Shown in pieces: positions 1 to 8,851 of a stretch of DNA of 21,814 nucleotides; positions within the stretch are counted from its first letter, which is position 1; every line of letters starts with the position of its first letter. Below the pieces are notes generated by a model. The model saw only the letters and a list, made by a program, of their open reading frames with translations, had not been told where the DNA came from and did no database searches. Source of the DNA: Candidatus Bathyarchaeota archaeon B26-1 (GTDB taxonomy: Archaea > Thermoproteota > Bathyarchaeia > Bathyarchaeales > B26-1); assembly GCA_001593925.1 (NCBI GenBank), contig LUCD01000011.1, forward strand, positions 1 through 21,814, written 5' to 3'. A program made the translations under genes and the position numbers.

Positions 1-763
1 CCATGCGATCAGCCAGCTCTATCATCTTCCTCATGTTTGGAAGCTCAAACTCTCTGAACTGCGACGGGCTCATGAAGGTTGAGTGGCAGTCAGCGTAGTC
101 GTCAGTCATGAAGAGAACCTCGACACCAGCCTCAATCATGAGTTTAACGAGCCCTCTACAGGCTTCTGCAATCTTATCCATGAACTTGTGAACAGCCTCC
201 GGCCTCCGGTACATATCGATCAGAAGCTTGTCTATTCCTCCTCTCACTTGGAATGCCATATGCCAACCGCTATGCCCCTGACACATAAGGGCAACGTCTT
301 TCCCTTTCAAGGATTTGAGAACTCTCTCGACAAGCTCAAATCTTCCCTCCTCCTCTGGGTCTGGTGGGAGATACTCCTCCATCTTCTCCTCGGTTGTGAC
401 TACCCCTCCAACGTACCACGTGGTTTTGCTTTCAAGTCGAGGCTCCAAGATTCTGCCCCACTCATCTATGAACCGGCCCCCTGGGAGGATTCTAGGCTTA
501 TATCTGCGGCTACAGAGCGTGTAGTCGCTGACGGCTGGGACGGCGTCGAAGTCGAGCTTGACGCAAGCCTTGGAAAGGGCTATTCTATTCTTAACAGATT
601 CCTCCCAAGCCCTATCTCCGCTTACCGTTATGAGGCTGAATCCTGTTAGGGTTCTTCCGATTATCGCTTCGACTATCGGAGGGTCAAGCCCTAAGTCGGT
701 TATTGGAACCGTATCGGGTTCTCCCAATTCCAGCGCAGTGAAGAACCGTTCCCGATGAGACAT
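1..763 (-). CDS. URO-D family (methyltransferase-like) protein, 3' end cut by window edge
   Basis: An open frame runs from an ATG at 763-761 on the minus strand to the window edge, giving 254 codons without a stop. It starts MSHRERFFTALELGEPDTVP, the usual opening of the uroporphyrinogen decarboxylase superfamily (RER...AL....PD.VP). Later pieces fit too: a QGHSGWH stretch, then MYRRPEAVHKFMDKIAEAC, and a TDDYAD acidic segment near residue 215. Most archaeal members outside heme synthesis are corrinoid- or cofactor-linked methyltransferases (MtaA/MtbA/CmuA-like) or uncharacterised relatives. No heme-synthesis genes are nearby, so true HemE activity is unlikely but not excluded. A TATA-like box lies about 55 bases upstream. 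The gene is divergent from the RNA polymerase operon. The plus-strand open frames across it are shadows. The family call is firm; substrate and metal-binding residues beyond the edge are unknown. Confidence 0.85.
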   Translation of the reverse strand, partial: MSHRERFFTALELGEPDTVPITDLGLDPPIVEAIIGRTLTGFSLITVSGDRAWEESVKNRIALSKACVKLDFDAVPAVSDYTLCSRRYKPRILPGGRFIDEWGRILEPRLESKTTWYVGGVVTTEEKMEEYLPPDPEEEGRFELVERVLKSLKGKDVALMCQGHSGWHMAFQVRGGIDKLLIDMYRRPEAVHKFMDKIAEACRGLVKLMIEAGVEVLFMTDDYADCHSTFMSPSQFREFELPNMRKMIELADRM

Positions 764-812
764 CGTCAAGACTCCGTTCCCCCAAACTAAAACACTACTA
801 AAAATACATTGT

Positions 813-856
813 TTATACGTGGTATAAAACTGATTTGTAGGTTAGTCGGTTAACCG
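813..856 (-). promoter_or_regulatory. Promoter and palindrome upstream of the URO-D family gene
   Basis: On the minus strand two TATA-like boxes (TTTATACC at about 821-828 and GTATAAAC at about 812-819) lie 50-65 bases before the ATG at 763. Farther upstream is a perfect 10-base palindrome, CGGTTAACCG, at 847-856. This placement suits an activator or repressor site next to the promoter. It is inferred from position and symmetry only. Confidence 0.4.
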
Positions 857-1126
857 TTAAGATGGTGATTGACGCGTGTCTCTTTTTCTGGGGATGATGT
901 GTTTCATGTTGGAATGGAGGCCATGTCTCGACATCATGCCCTGAAGGGATGGATAGTTGCAGTGATGGTAAGAATCTAGTCTTGCATAAGAGAGACCGAA
1001 GGACCAAATGAACCCTTATACTTTCAATTAAGAGTTATAGATACCCTCTGTTGAACAGCAGGTGCAAACACTTCGCGGAAGAACAAGAACCATTCATAAA
1101 CCTTGTTATTCACGTGCTACAAGGAG

Positions 1127-1317
1127 GTTCTCCTCAAAAGAATGGTAAGGTTTATTAATGCCTCTAGTTTTTTATCTTTCAACGCTTCACTAAGGCTCGG
1201 GGGAATCGATATCGGGTTCTCGGGAACATTTGAAGAGGCCTCTTACATAAGTAAGAGAGCCTTAATTAGAATTGAAACTCAAACCCGAGAACCCAAAGCC
1301 AAGTTACGGAGGAGAAC
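1127..1317 (+). promoter_or_regulatory. Structured 5' leader of rpoB with nested inverted repeats reaching the Shine-Dalgarno site
   Basis: Three complementary pairs are nested. The innermost is CTCTTAC (1240-1246) with GTAAGAG (1251-1257) around an ATAA loop, extendable by GGC/GCC with one bulged A. The middle is GGGTTCTCGGG (1214-1224) with CCCGAGAACCC (1284-1294), 11 perfect base pairs, continued by TTTGA (1229-1233) with TCAAA (1279-1283) after an AACA bulge. The outermost is GTTCTCCTC (1127-1135) with GAGGAGAAC (1309-1317), which covers the ribosome binding site of rpoB. A competing local hairpin, GTTC-TCGG-GAAC (1216-1227), would break the middle stem. The pairings are seen directly; a regulatory role is inferred. 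The outermost pairing requires transcription to begin before 1127, which is unproven. Confidence 0.55.
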
Positions 1318-1324
1318 GTAGTAA

Positions 1325-4300
1325 TTGTACGCTTCAGAAGACGCGTTTACACTCTTGAAAGCCTTCTTCGAGGAGAAGGGTCTGGTTAGGCAACACCTCG
1401 ACTCCTACAACGAGTTTATTGAACACGGGCTTCAAGAGATAGTCGACGAGGTTGGAGAGATCAAGATAGATGTTCCAGGCGAATCTTATAGGATAAAGCT
1501 CGGGAGAATCTACATTTACAGGGAAGTCGACAGGGGCGTCATCGAGTATCCTTACGTGACCGAGGTTGACGGAACGTACCACGAGATATACCCGATGGAG
1601 GCCAGGCTCCGCAACCTAACCTACGCTATGCCTCTCTCCTTGGAGATGACGGTCGTCATCGGCGATAGAGAGGTCAGCAGTGAACTGGTCTATATTGGGG
1701 ACATCCCGACCATGCTCAAGTCGAGCAGGTGTCTCCTCTCAGGCCTCTCAAGGGAGGAGCTGATAAGGCAGGGTGAGGACCCAGAGGACCCTGGAGGATA
1801 CTTCATAATAAACGGTTCTGAAAGGGTGATTGTGGCCCTAGAGGACTTGGCTCCAAACCGCATACTCGTCGACATAGACGAAAGAGGTGCAAATCCCGTA
1901 TATCAAGCCAAGGTCTTCTCGACGACTGTAGGTTTCAGAGCCCGTATCGGGTTGAGGATGAAGCCAAACGGAGCCATGTACGTCTCGGTTCCAGGAGTAC
2001 CAACAGAGATACCCTTTGTCATACTTATGAGGGCCCTCGGCTTGGAGTCGGACCGAGAGATAGCCGAGGCAGTCTCCTTAGACCCTACGATACAGAGTGA
2101 ACTTGAAGGCTCCTTCGACGACGAAGCTGTCAAGAGAGTCGACACGGTGGAGGAGTCCATCCTATACATAGGAAACAGGATTGCCCACGGACAGCCGAGG
2201 GAGTACCGTTTCAGTAAGGCTGAGAACATCCTAGATAGGAACTTCCTGCCTCACATAGGGAGAACCCGGGATAAACGCTTGGAGAAGGCTTACTTCTTAG
2301 GCGAGATGGCTCTTAGGGTTATCGAGCTTAAACTTGGTATGCGTAAGCCGGATGACAAAGATCACTTCAAGAACAAGAGGCTGAAGCTCGCGGGACCCCT
2401 CCTAGCGGACCTTTTCAGGATGGCCTTCAGAAACCTCTGCCGGGACATAAAGTATCAGCTTGAGAGGATGGGGCCGAAGAGGCAGTCGATAAGCGTCTCC
2501 GTCTCCGTTAGGCCGGGCATAATCTCCGAGAAGCTCCAGCATGCTTTAGCGACGGGAAACTGGGGGCGAGGTCAAGTAGGCATAACCCAGCTCTTAGACC
2601 GGACGAACACGATCTCCATGCTCAGCCACTTGAGGAGGCTCCAGTCTCCACTCAGCCGAAGCCAGCCCAACTTCGAGGCTAGGGACCTGCACCCCACTCA
2701 CTGGGGTAGGCTCTGCCCCAACGAGACCCCTGAAGGCTCAAACTGCGGCCTCGTTAAGAACTTGGCTCTCTCCGCGTCCATATCCGTTGGAACGAACCCT
2801 GAAGTGGTTAAGAGATTTCTCTACCGAATGGGCGTGATCCCATACAACGAAGCTAGCAGGAGCCTCAAACTCTCAGGCACAAAAGTCTTCATGGATGGAC
2901 GTTTAATCGGCTACACGGTCAACCCGAAGGAACTCGTCGAAGAGTTGAGACGGGCCCGAAGGAGCGGTGAGATATCGTCCGAGGTTAACGTGGCCTACTT
3001 CTCAAAGGAACACGACGTTAGGGAGGAGATATGCATAAACTGCGATGCTGGCCGCGTTAGGAGACCCCTCATAATAGTCGAAAACGGCGTTCCCAAGCTG
3101 ACTAAAGAACACTTAGAGAAGATTCGCTCCAAGGAATGGAGATGGGAGGACCTCGTCAAGAACGGCATAATCGAGTACATCGATGCCGAGGAGGAGGAGA
3201 ACACTTACATAGCGCTTACGCCCGAAGAGCTGACTCCAGAACACACACACTTGGAGATAGCTCCGTACACGATCCTAGGTATATGCGCGTCCCTTATTCC
3301 ATACCCTGAGCATAACCAGTCTCCACGTAACTCTTACGAGTCGGCTATGTCAAAGCAGGCCTTGGGCATATACGCTGTGAACTATCCCTTGAGGGTTGAC
3401 TCGAGGTCACATATACTCCATTATCCGCAGAAGCCTCTAGTGGAGACGAAGCCGATGGAGTTCATGGGATACAAGCTGAGGCCTTCAGGGCAGAACTGCG
3501 TCGTAGCCGTCCTATCCTTCCAAGGATACAACATGGAGGACGCCCTAATCTTCAATAAAGCATCTATAGAACGGGGATTAGCTAGGTCTACCTTCTACAG
3601 AATCTATGAGGCTGAGTGTAGGCAGTACCTTGGAGGGTTGAGAGATCGCCTCGTCATACCGGAGCCCGGCGTGAGAGGATACAGGGGTGAACAGTACTAC
3701 CGGCTCTTAGAGGCCGACGGGGTCGTCGGCCCTGAGTCACAAGTCTCGGGTGGAGACGTTCTCATAGGGAGGATGAGCCCGCCTAGGTTCCTTGAGGAGT
3801 ATAAGGAGTTCGAGGTTAAAGGCCCCTCTATGAGGGATTCATCGATCGATATGAGGCCTTCCGAGAAGGGGGTGGTGGACGCCGTCTTCATAACTGAGAC
3901 TCACGAAGGAAACAAGCTCGTTAAGGTCAGGATAAGGGATCAACGTATCCCGGAGCTCGGTGACAAATTTGCCTCCCGCCACGGACAGAAGGGAGTAATA
4001 GGCATGATAGTCCCGCAGGAGGACATGCCCTTCACCGCGAACGGTATAGTTCCAGACATAATAATTAACCCTCACGCAATACCGTCTAGGATGACTATAG
4101 GCCAGTTCTTGGAGTCCATGGCCGGTAAGGTCTCAGCCATGAGAGGTACACCCGTCGATGGAACGGCCTTCGCAAACGAGAGGCCTGAAAGGATAAAGCG
4201 TATGCTCATCGAGATGGGCTTCAGCCACACTGGCAGGGAGGTCATGTACAACGGGATCACCGGAGAGAAGTTTGTAGCCGACATATTCATAGGCCTCGTC

Positions 4301-4696
4301 TACTACCAGAAGCTCCACCACATGGTCGCGGACAAGATTCACGCAAGGGCTAGAGGCCAAGTTCAAATGTTAACGAGGCAGCCGACTGAGGGAAGGGCTC
4401 GCGGAGGAGGCCTCAGGTTCGGCGAGATGGAACGTGACTGTTTAATTGGGCATGGGGCTGCCATGCTTCTTCGGGACCGCCTCTTGGAGGAGTCAGACAA
4501 GTACGTTCTGTACGTCTGTGAGAACTGCGGGTACTACGCCTACTACGACCTGAGGCAGCGTAAGTACGTCTGCCGTATATGTGGGGACAAAGCCGTGGTC
4601 TCTCCGGTTGTGGTCTCGTACGCTTTTAAACTTCTCTTGCAAGAGTTGATGAGCCTATGTGTGTCTCCACGCCTTAAATTGAAGGAGAGGGCTTAG
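1325..4696 (+). CDS. rpoB: DNA-directed RNA polymerase subunit B (RpoB), unsplit
   Basis: Second-largest subunit of archaeal RNA polymerase, forming half of the catalytic cleft. The 1123-residue chain is complete and undivided, unlike the B'/B'' pair of many methanogens and halophiles. Recognisable parts include IINGSERVIVALEDLAPNR in the N-terminal third, the THWGRLCPNETPEGSNCGL core near residues 458-476, GYNMEDA (734-740), where the acidic E738-D739 pair lies near the active site, GDKFASRHGQKG (879-890), and the RARGGGLRFGEMERD switch region. A C-terminal zinc site uses C1065, C1068, C1083 and C1086. I use the TTG at 1325: GGAGGA at 1308-1313 sits 11 bases before it and the protein begins at the expected place. 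The next gene follows after two bases, so the two are co-transcribed. Regulation may involve the structured leader upstream. Confidence 0.98.
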   Translation: MYASEDAFTLLKAFFEEKGLVRQHLDSYNEFIEHGLQEIVDEVGEIKIDVPGESYRIKLGRIYIYREVDRGVIEYPYVTEVDGTYHEIYPMEARLRNLTYAMPLSLEMTVVIGDREVSSELVYIGDIPTMLKSSRCLLSGLSREELIRQGEDPEDPGGYFIINGSERVIVALEDLAPNRILVDIDERGANPVYQAKVFSTTVGFRARIGLRMKPNGAMYVSVPGVPTEIPFVILMRALGLESDREIAEAVSLDPTIQSELEGSFDDEAVKRVDTVEESILYIGNRIAHGQPREYRFSKAENILDRNFLPHIGRTRDKRLEKAYFLGEMALRVIELKLGMRKPDDKDHFKNKRLKLAGPLLADLFRMAFRNLCRDIKYQLERMGPKRQSISVSVSVRPGIISEKLQHALATGNWGRGQVGITQLLDRTNTISMLSHLRRLQSPLSRSQPNFEARDLHPTHWGRLCPNETPEGSNCGLVKNLALSASISVGTNPEVVKRFLYRMGVIPYNEASRSLKLSGTKVFMDGRLIGYTVNPKELVEELRRARRSGEISSEVNVAYFSKEHDVREEICINCDAGRVRRPLIIVENGVPKLTKEHLEKIRSKEWRWEDLVKNGIIEYIDAEEEENTYIALTPEELTPEHTHLEIAPYTILGICASLIPYPEHNQSPRNSYESAMSKQALGIYAVNYPLRVDSRSHILHYPQKPLVETKPMEFMGYKLRPSGQNCVVAVLSFQGYNMEDALIFNKASIERGLARSTFYRIYEAECRQYLGGLRDRLVIPEPGVRGYRGEQYYRLLEADGVVGPESQVSGGDVLIGRMSPPRFLEEYKEFEVKGPSMRDSSIDMRPSEKGVVDAVFITETHEGNKLVKVRIRDQRIPELGDKFASRHGQKGVIGMIVPQEDMPFTANGIVPDIIINPHAIPSRMTIGQFLESMAGKVSAMRGTPVDGTAFANERPERIKRMLIEMGFSHTGREVMYNGITGEKFVADIFIGLVYYQKLHHMVADKIHARARGQVQMLTRQPTEGRARGGGLRFGEMERDCLIGHGAAMLLRDRLLEESDKYVLYVCENCGYYAYYDLRQRKYVCRICGDKAVVSPVVVSYAFKLLLQELMSLCVSPRLKLKERA

Positions 4697-4698
4697 CC

Positions 4699-7600
4699 AT
4701 GGCCTATGAGGAAGCTTACAAGATAATCGACGAGATAAAGTTTGGGATACTCTCCCCTCAGGAGATACGTAGGCTCTCGGTAGTTGAGATACAGACGGCG
4801 GATACCTACGACGAGGATGGAGCCGCTATACCTTCAGGGTTGATGGACGGTAGGCTTGGAACTCTAGAGCCTAGACAGCGTTGCAGAACCTGCGGGAGCA
4901 CCGCTACCGGCTGTCCAGGCCACTTCGGTCATATCGAACTGGCTGTCCCCGTCATCCACGTCGAGTTTACAAAGGTTATATATGGTCTTCTCCAAGCTGT
5001 ATGCAGGAATTGTGGACGTATCCTCCTTTCCGACGGGAGGATAAACGAAATAAAGAAGCGGATGGACCACCTCAGAGAGGTTATGGGTAACGTTCCAGAC
5101 TCTTTCTATGAGGATGTGCTCAGAGAAGCCAAGAGGAACAAGGAGTGTCCCCACTGCGGGGCTGAACAGTACAAGATAGAATTTGAGAAGCCTACGATCT
5201 TCCGTGAATATTTGAGGGACGGGGCTCAACGTCTAACCGCCAACATGATTAGGGAGAGGTTCGAGAGGATACCTGACGACGACTTGAGGCTGATCGGGTT
5301 CGACCCTGAGCATGCTAGGCCGGAATGGATGATCCTCCAAGTTCTCCCCGTCCCACCCGTCTACGTCAGGCCTTCAATAACTTTGGAGTCAGGCATCCGT
5401 TCAGAAGACGACTTAACCCATAAGCTCGTTGACATAACTAGGATAAACCAGCGTCTGAAGGAGAACATAGAGGCTGGGGCGCCAACGCTCATAATTCAAG
5501 ACCTCTCGGAGCTGCTACAGTACCACGTTACAACCTACTTCAATAATGAGGCTTCGGGCATACCTCCAGCCCGCCACCGTTCCGGCAGGGCTCTAAAGAC
5601 CCTCTCCCAACGCTTGAAAGGGAAGGAAGGCCGTTTCCGTAGCAACCTTTCCGGGAAGAGGGTTGACTTCTCCGCTCGAACGGTTATCACTCCCGACCCG
5701 AACCTCGACATAAACGAGGTTGGAGTCCCGCTGGAAATAGCTATGCGGCTCACAGTTCCTGAGAAAGTAACGTTATGGAACCTAGAAAGGATGCGTGAAC
5801 TCGTTAGGAACGGTCCGGACAAGTATCCGGGAGCCCTCTACATAGTGAGGCCCGACGGGAAACGCGTCAGACTGGAGTTTGTGACCGATAGGGAGAAGGT
5901 TGCGGAGGCCCTGGAACCGGACTTCATAGTTGAGAGGCACCTCTGCGACGGCGACATAGTAATCTTCAACAGGCAGCCTTCCCTCCATAGAATGTCGATA
6001 ATGGCCCATTACGTCAAGGTTCTACCATATAAGACGTTTAGGCTTCACCTCTGTGTCTGTCCACCGTACAACGCGGACTTCGACGGGGATGAAATGAACC
6101 TTCACGTCCCGCAGAGCGAGGAGGCCCAGACCGAGGCTAGGCTCCTCATGCAAGTTCAAGACCACATATTATCGCCTAGGTTTGGAGGACCCATAATCGG
6201 GGCTATAAGGGACTTCGTGACGGCGGCTTACCTCTTCACCCGTAAGTCAAACCTCCTAACGAAGAAGGAGGTCTGTGAACTCCTAGTTTCGGCAGGATAT
6301 GAAGGCCCTCTTCCTGAGCCCGCGATAAAGGAGCCGGAGCCTAGGTGGACCGGCAAGCAGATATTCAGCCTCTTCATCCCCCCTGGGATGAACTACACTT
6401 TGAAGGCGAGCTTCTGCCGCAAATGTGATGTCTGTCTGAAGGAGAACTGCAAATACGACGCTTACGTCGTAATCAAGAACGGTGTTCTCGAACAGGGGGT
6501 AATCGATAAGAATGCGATCGGGGCTGAGAAGTCTGAGAGCCTCCTACACAGGATAATCAAGGATTATGGAACGCAGGCTGGAAGGACATTCCTCAACAAA
6601 ATATCGAAGCTCCTCACGAAGTTCATAACGATGAGAGGCTTCACATACTCGTACGACGAGCTTGAACTCTCGCCGGAGGTTAAAGAGAGGATAAAGAAGA
6701 TCATCCGTAAGGATGCGGAGAAGAGGATACAGGGGTTCATCGAGGCTCTACAGAAAGGGACGCTTGAGAGGCTTCCGGGACAGAGTTTGATAGATTCCTT
6801 CGAGATATACGTCATGAACGAGCTTTCTCTCGCCGAGAAAGAGGCTTGGGAGATGGCTGACTCAGACCTAGACCTCACCAACGCAGGAATATTGATGACG
6901 AGGAGCGGGGCTAGAGGCTCCATAATCAACATAGGGCAGATGACAGCTTGCTTAGGCCAGCAATCCGTCCGCGGGAAGAGGATCATGCGCGGATACTTGG
7001 AGAGGGCTCTGCCGCACTTCAAGATTGGAGACTCGACTCCTAAGGCTAGAGGCTTCGTCTACTCGTCCTTCAGGGACGGCTTAGACCCTGTTGAGTTCTT
7101 CTTCCACGCGATGGGAGGCAGGGAAGGCTTAGTTGACACGGCTGTGAGAACCCAGCAGAGTGGTTACATGCAGAGGCGCCTGATAAACGCCATGGAGCAT
7201 CTCCACGTCGAGTATGACGGGACTGTCAGGGGTCCCCTTGGAGAGATTATCCAGTTTAGATACGGAGAAGACGGGGTTGACCCCGCCAAGAGCGATCACG
7301 GTAAGGCAGTCAACGTTGGGAGACTCATCGACCGCATCAAACTCATGATGGGCGCCGGCGAACCCGCACCTAAATCTTACATCGAAGAGAGGCTTAAAGA
7401 GGCTGAGGATAAGCTCACTCCTCTCCTCATAGAGGAGCTCAGGAAAACCCTCTACAAAGCAGAGCTGAGCCGTGAAGGCGTAGACCTAGCGATCCGTCAG
7501 ACGATAGAGAACTATAGGATGGCCCTCGTCGAGCCCGGAGAGGCCATAGGGATAGTTGCGGCTCAGTCGATAGGAGAGCCGGGAACCCAGATGACCCTGA

Positions 7601-8556
7601 GAACCTTCCACTACGCCGGTGTCAGGGAACAGAACGTGACCATAGGGCTTCCAAGGCTCATCGAGATAGTTGACGCTAGGAGAGTTCCTTCAACCCCGAT
7701 AATGACCATCTACCTCGACGAGGAGCATAAGAGAGAGAGGGAGAAGGCCGCGGAGGTCGCGCGGAGAATAGTCTACACGAAGCTCGGAGACTTGGCAAGC
7801 GACACTTACATAGACCCGCAGACCGGCGGGATCGTAATGAAGCTCGACCCCAACCTAATGAAGGATAAAGGTGTCACCCTTGAACTCTTGAAGGAGAGGA
7901 TCGTGGTACCTGACTGCTCCGTGAGATTCGCTGAGGACAGCATAATCTTCGAGCCGAAGAAAGAGGTCAACCTCAAGAGGCTTCTGGACAAAATCTTATC
8001 CCTCTACATTAAGGGGATACCGGGGATAAAGAGGGTTCGCGTCACCGAGGAGGAGGGCGAGTGGATCATAAGGACTGAAGGGTCGAACCTCTCGGAGGTA
8101 CTCAAAGTTAAAGGCATCGATCCAACACGGACTACAACGAATAACGTACACGAGATCGCCGGAACGCTTGGAATAGAGGCCGCGAGGAACGCTCTAATAA
8201 AGGAGGCCATGGGGGTTCTGGAGGATCAAGGCTTAGATGTCGATATTAGACACGTTATGCTTGTAGCCGACATTATGACGGCTACCGGAATCGTCCGACA
8301 GATTGGGAGACACGGGATAAGCGGAGAGAAGGCGAGCATCCTCGCCAAAGCGGCGTTCGAGATCACCATCCCGAACATTGTGGAGGCCGCTGTTAGGGGT
8401 GGAAGGGACCCGCTTAAAGGGGTCACCGAGAACGTGATCGTTGGACAAGCCATCCCGATCGGAACGGGACTGGTTGACATTTATATGTCAGCTTCGCAGC
8501 TTATAAAAGGGAAGGATGGGGAGAGAGGCGATTCAGCGGGTGGTAAACCTCGCTAA
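4699..8556 (+). CDS. rpoA: DNA-directed RNA polymerase largest subunit, A' and A'' in one chain
   Basis: Largest catalytic subunit. Most archaea encode it as two proteins, A' and A''; here both are in one uninterrupted 1285-residue frame. The N-terminal zinc region has C62, C65, C72 and H75, followed by C102, C105, C150 and C153. The magnesium-binding NADFDGD motif is at 458-464. A further four-cysteine cluster (C573, C576, C579, C584) lies in the A' part. The A'' part begins around residue 900 and includes the trigger-loop region AAQSIGEPGTQMTLRTFH (about 954-971). No internal stop or start with a ribosome binding site marks a split. GAAGGAGAGGG (4681-4691) precedes the ATG, two bases after the rpoB stop. 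The end overlaps rpl30e. Confidence 0.98.
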   Translation: MAYEEAYKIIDEIKFGILSPQEIRRLSVVEIQTADTYDEDGAAIPSGLMDGRLGTLEPRQRCRTCGSTATGCPGHFGHIELAVPVIHVEFTKVIYGLLQAVCRNCGRILLSDGRINEIKKRMDHLREVMGNVPDSFYEDVLREAKRNKECPHCGAEQYKIEFEKPTIFREYLRDGAQRLTANMIRERFERIPDDDLRLIGFDPEHARPEWMILQVLPVPPVYVRPSITLESGIRSEDDLTHKLVDITRINQRLKENIEAGAPTLIIQDLSELLQYHVTTYFNNEASGIPPARHRSGRALKTLSQRLKGKEGRFRSNLSGKRVDFSARTVITPDPNLDINEVGVPLEIAMRLTVPEKVTLWNLERMRELVRNGPDKYPGALYIVRPDGKRVRLEFVTDREKVAEALEPDFIVERHLCDGDIVIFNRQPSLHRMSIMAHYVKVLPYKTFRLHLCVCPPYNADFDGDEMNLHVPQSEEAQTEARLLMQVQDHILSPRFGGPIIGAIRDFVTAAYLFTRKSNLLTKKEVCELLVSAGYEGPLPEPAIKEPEPRWTGKQIFSLFIPPGMNYTLKASFCRKCDVCLKENCKYDAYVVIKNGVLEQGVIDKNAIGAEKSESLLHRIIKDYGTQAGRTFLNKISKLLTKFITMRGFTYSYDELELSPEVKERIKKIIRKDAEKRIQGFIEALQKGTLERLPGQSLIDSFEIYVMNELSLAEKEAWEMADSDLDLTNAGILMTRSGARGSIINIGQMTACLGQQSVRGKRIMRGYLERALPHFKIGDSTPKARGFVYSSFRDGLDPVEFFFHAMGGREGLVDTAVRTQQSGYMQRRLINAMEHLHVEYDGTVRGPLGEIIQFRYGEDGVDPAKSDHGKAVNVGRLIDRIKLMMGAGEPAPKSYIEERLKEAEDKLTPLLIEELRKTLYKAELSREGVDLAIRQTIENYRMALVEPGEAIGIVAAQSIGEPGTQMTLRTFHYAGVREQNVTIGLPRLIEIVDARRVPSTPIMTIYLDEEHKREREKAAEVARRIVYTKLGDLASDTYIDPQTGGIVMKLDPNLMKDKGVTLELLKERIVVPDCSVRFAEDSIIFEPKKEVNLKRLLDKILSLYIKGIPGIKRVRVTEEEGEWIIRTEGSNLSEVLKVKGIDPTRTTTNNVHEIAGTLGIEAARNALIKEAMGVLEDQGLDVDIRHVMLVADIMTATGIVRQIGRHGISGEKASILAKAAFEITIPNIVEAAVRGGRDPLKGVTENVIVGQAIPIGTGLVDIYMSASQLIKGKDGERGDSAGGKPR

Positions 8557-8851
8557 GTCCATAGGTATGGCCGTGAAGACGGGGAAGGTTCTCTTCGGCG
8601 CCAAGAGCGCCCTCAAGAACGCAAAGACTGGAAAAGCTAGACTCATCATAGTTGCGTCGAACTGTCCACCTGAGACTCGCCAAGACCTTGAATATTACTG
8701 TAAGCTTTCAGGTATCCCCCTAATCGTTTATGATGGAACAAGTCTGGAGTTAGGTGCGGTCTGCGGAAAACCCTTCACTGTTTCAGCTATGACCATAAGG
8801 GAGCCGGGGGACTCGGATATAATGAAGGTCGTGGTGAGGAAGAATGTATAA
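8540..8851 (+). CDS. rpl30e: Ribosomal protein L30e (eL30)
   Basis: Large-subunit ribosomal protein of the L7Ae/L30e RNA-binding fold, usually found between the RNA polymerase genes and nusA in archaea, as here. Recognisable pieces are TGKVLFGAKSALK, LIIVASNCPPE, the LEYYCKLSGIPLI segment and TSLELGAVCGKPF. The start is ambiguous. GTG at 8540 places the TGK motif at residues 14-16, which matches the usual length of about 100-104 residues as I recall it, and overlaps rpoA by 17 bases. ATG at 8516 would give 111 residues and a 41-base overlap, with GGGAAGG directly against the start codon. ATG at 8567 would be too short. Function is certain; the N-terminus is not. Confidence 0.93.
   Translation: MVNLAKSIGMAVKTGKVLFGAKSALKNAKTGKARLIIVASNCPPETRQDLEYYCKLSGIPLIVYDGTSLELGAVCGKPFTVSAMTIREPGDSDIMKVVVRKNV

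Larger units (their letters stand above)
764..1324. other. Gene-free divergent region between the URO-D gene and rpoB
   Basis: No convincing coding region is present. The left part holds the promoter of the leftward gene. The right part holds candidate TATA boxes for rpoB (CATAAACC near 1094-1101, TTTATTA at 1151-1157, a T-rich TTTTTTATC at 1168-1175) and the structured leader described separately. The small RNA polymerase gene rpoH, which sits directly before rpoB in many archaea, is absent. The 72-codon frame at 1103-1321 does not resemble RpoH and spans the hairpins. Confidence 0.6.

Noticed and set aside
83..649. Plus-strand 188-codon open frame
   Set aside because: It is the complement of the URO-D family gene, which reads clearly on the minus strand; the plus-strand translation resembles no family.
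893..944. Possible C/D box small RNA (GATGATG ... CTGA)
   Set aside because: The C box is imperfect and no internal C'/D' boxes are visible; a 7-base inverted repeat there is also weak.
1048..1058. Dyad CTGTTGAACAG
   Set aside because: Only five pairs, not next to a clear promoter, so likely chance.
1103..1321. 72-codon open frame before rpoB as a possible rpoH
   Set aside because: No similarity to RpoH, and it spans the inverted repeats of the leader, which explain the sequence better.
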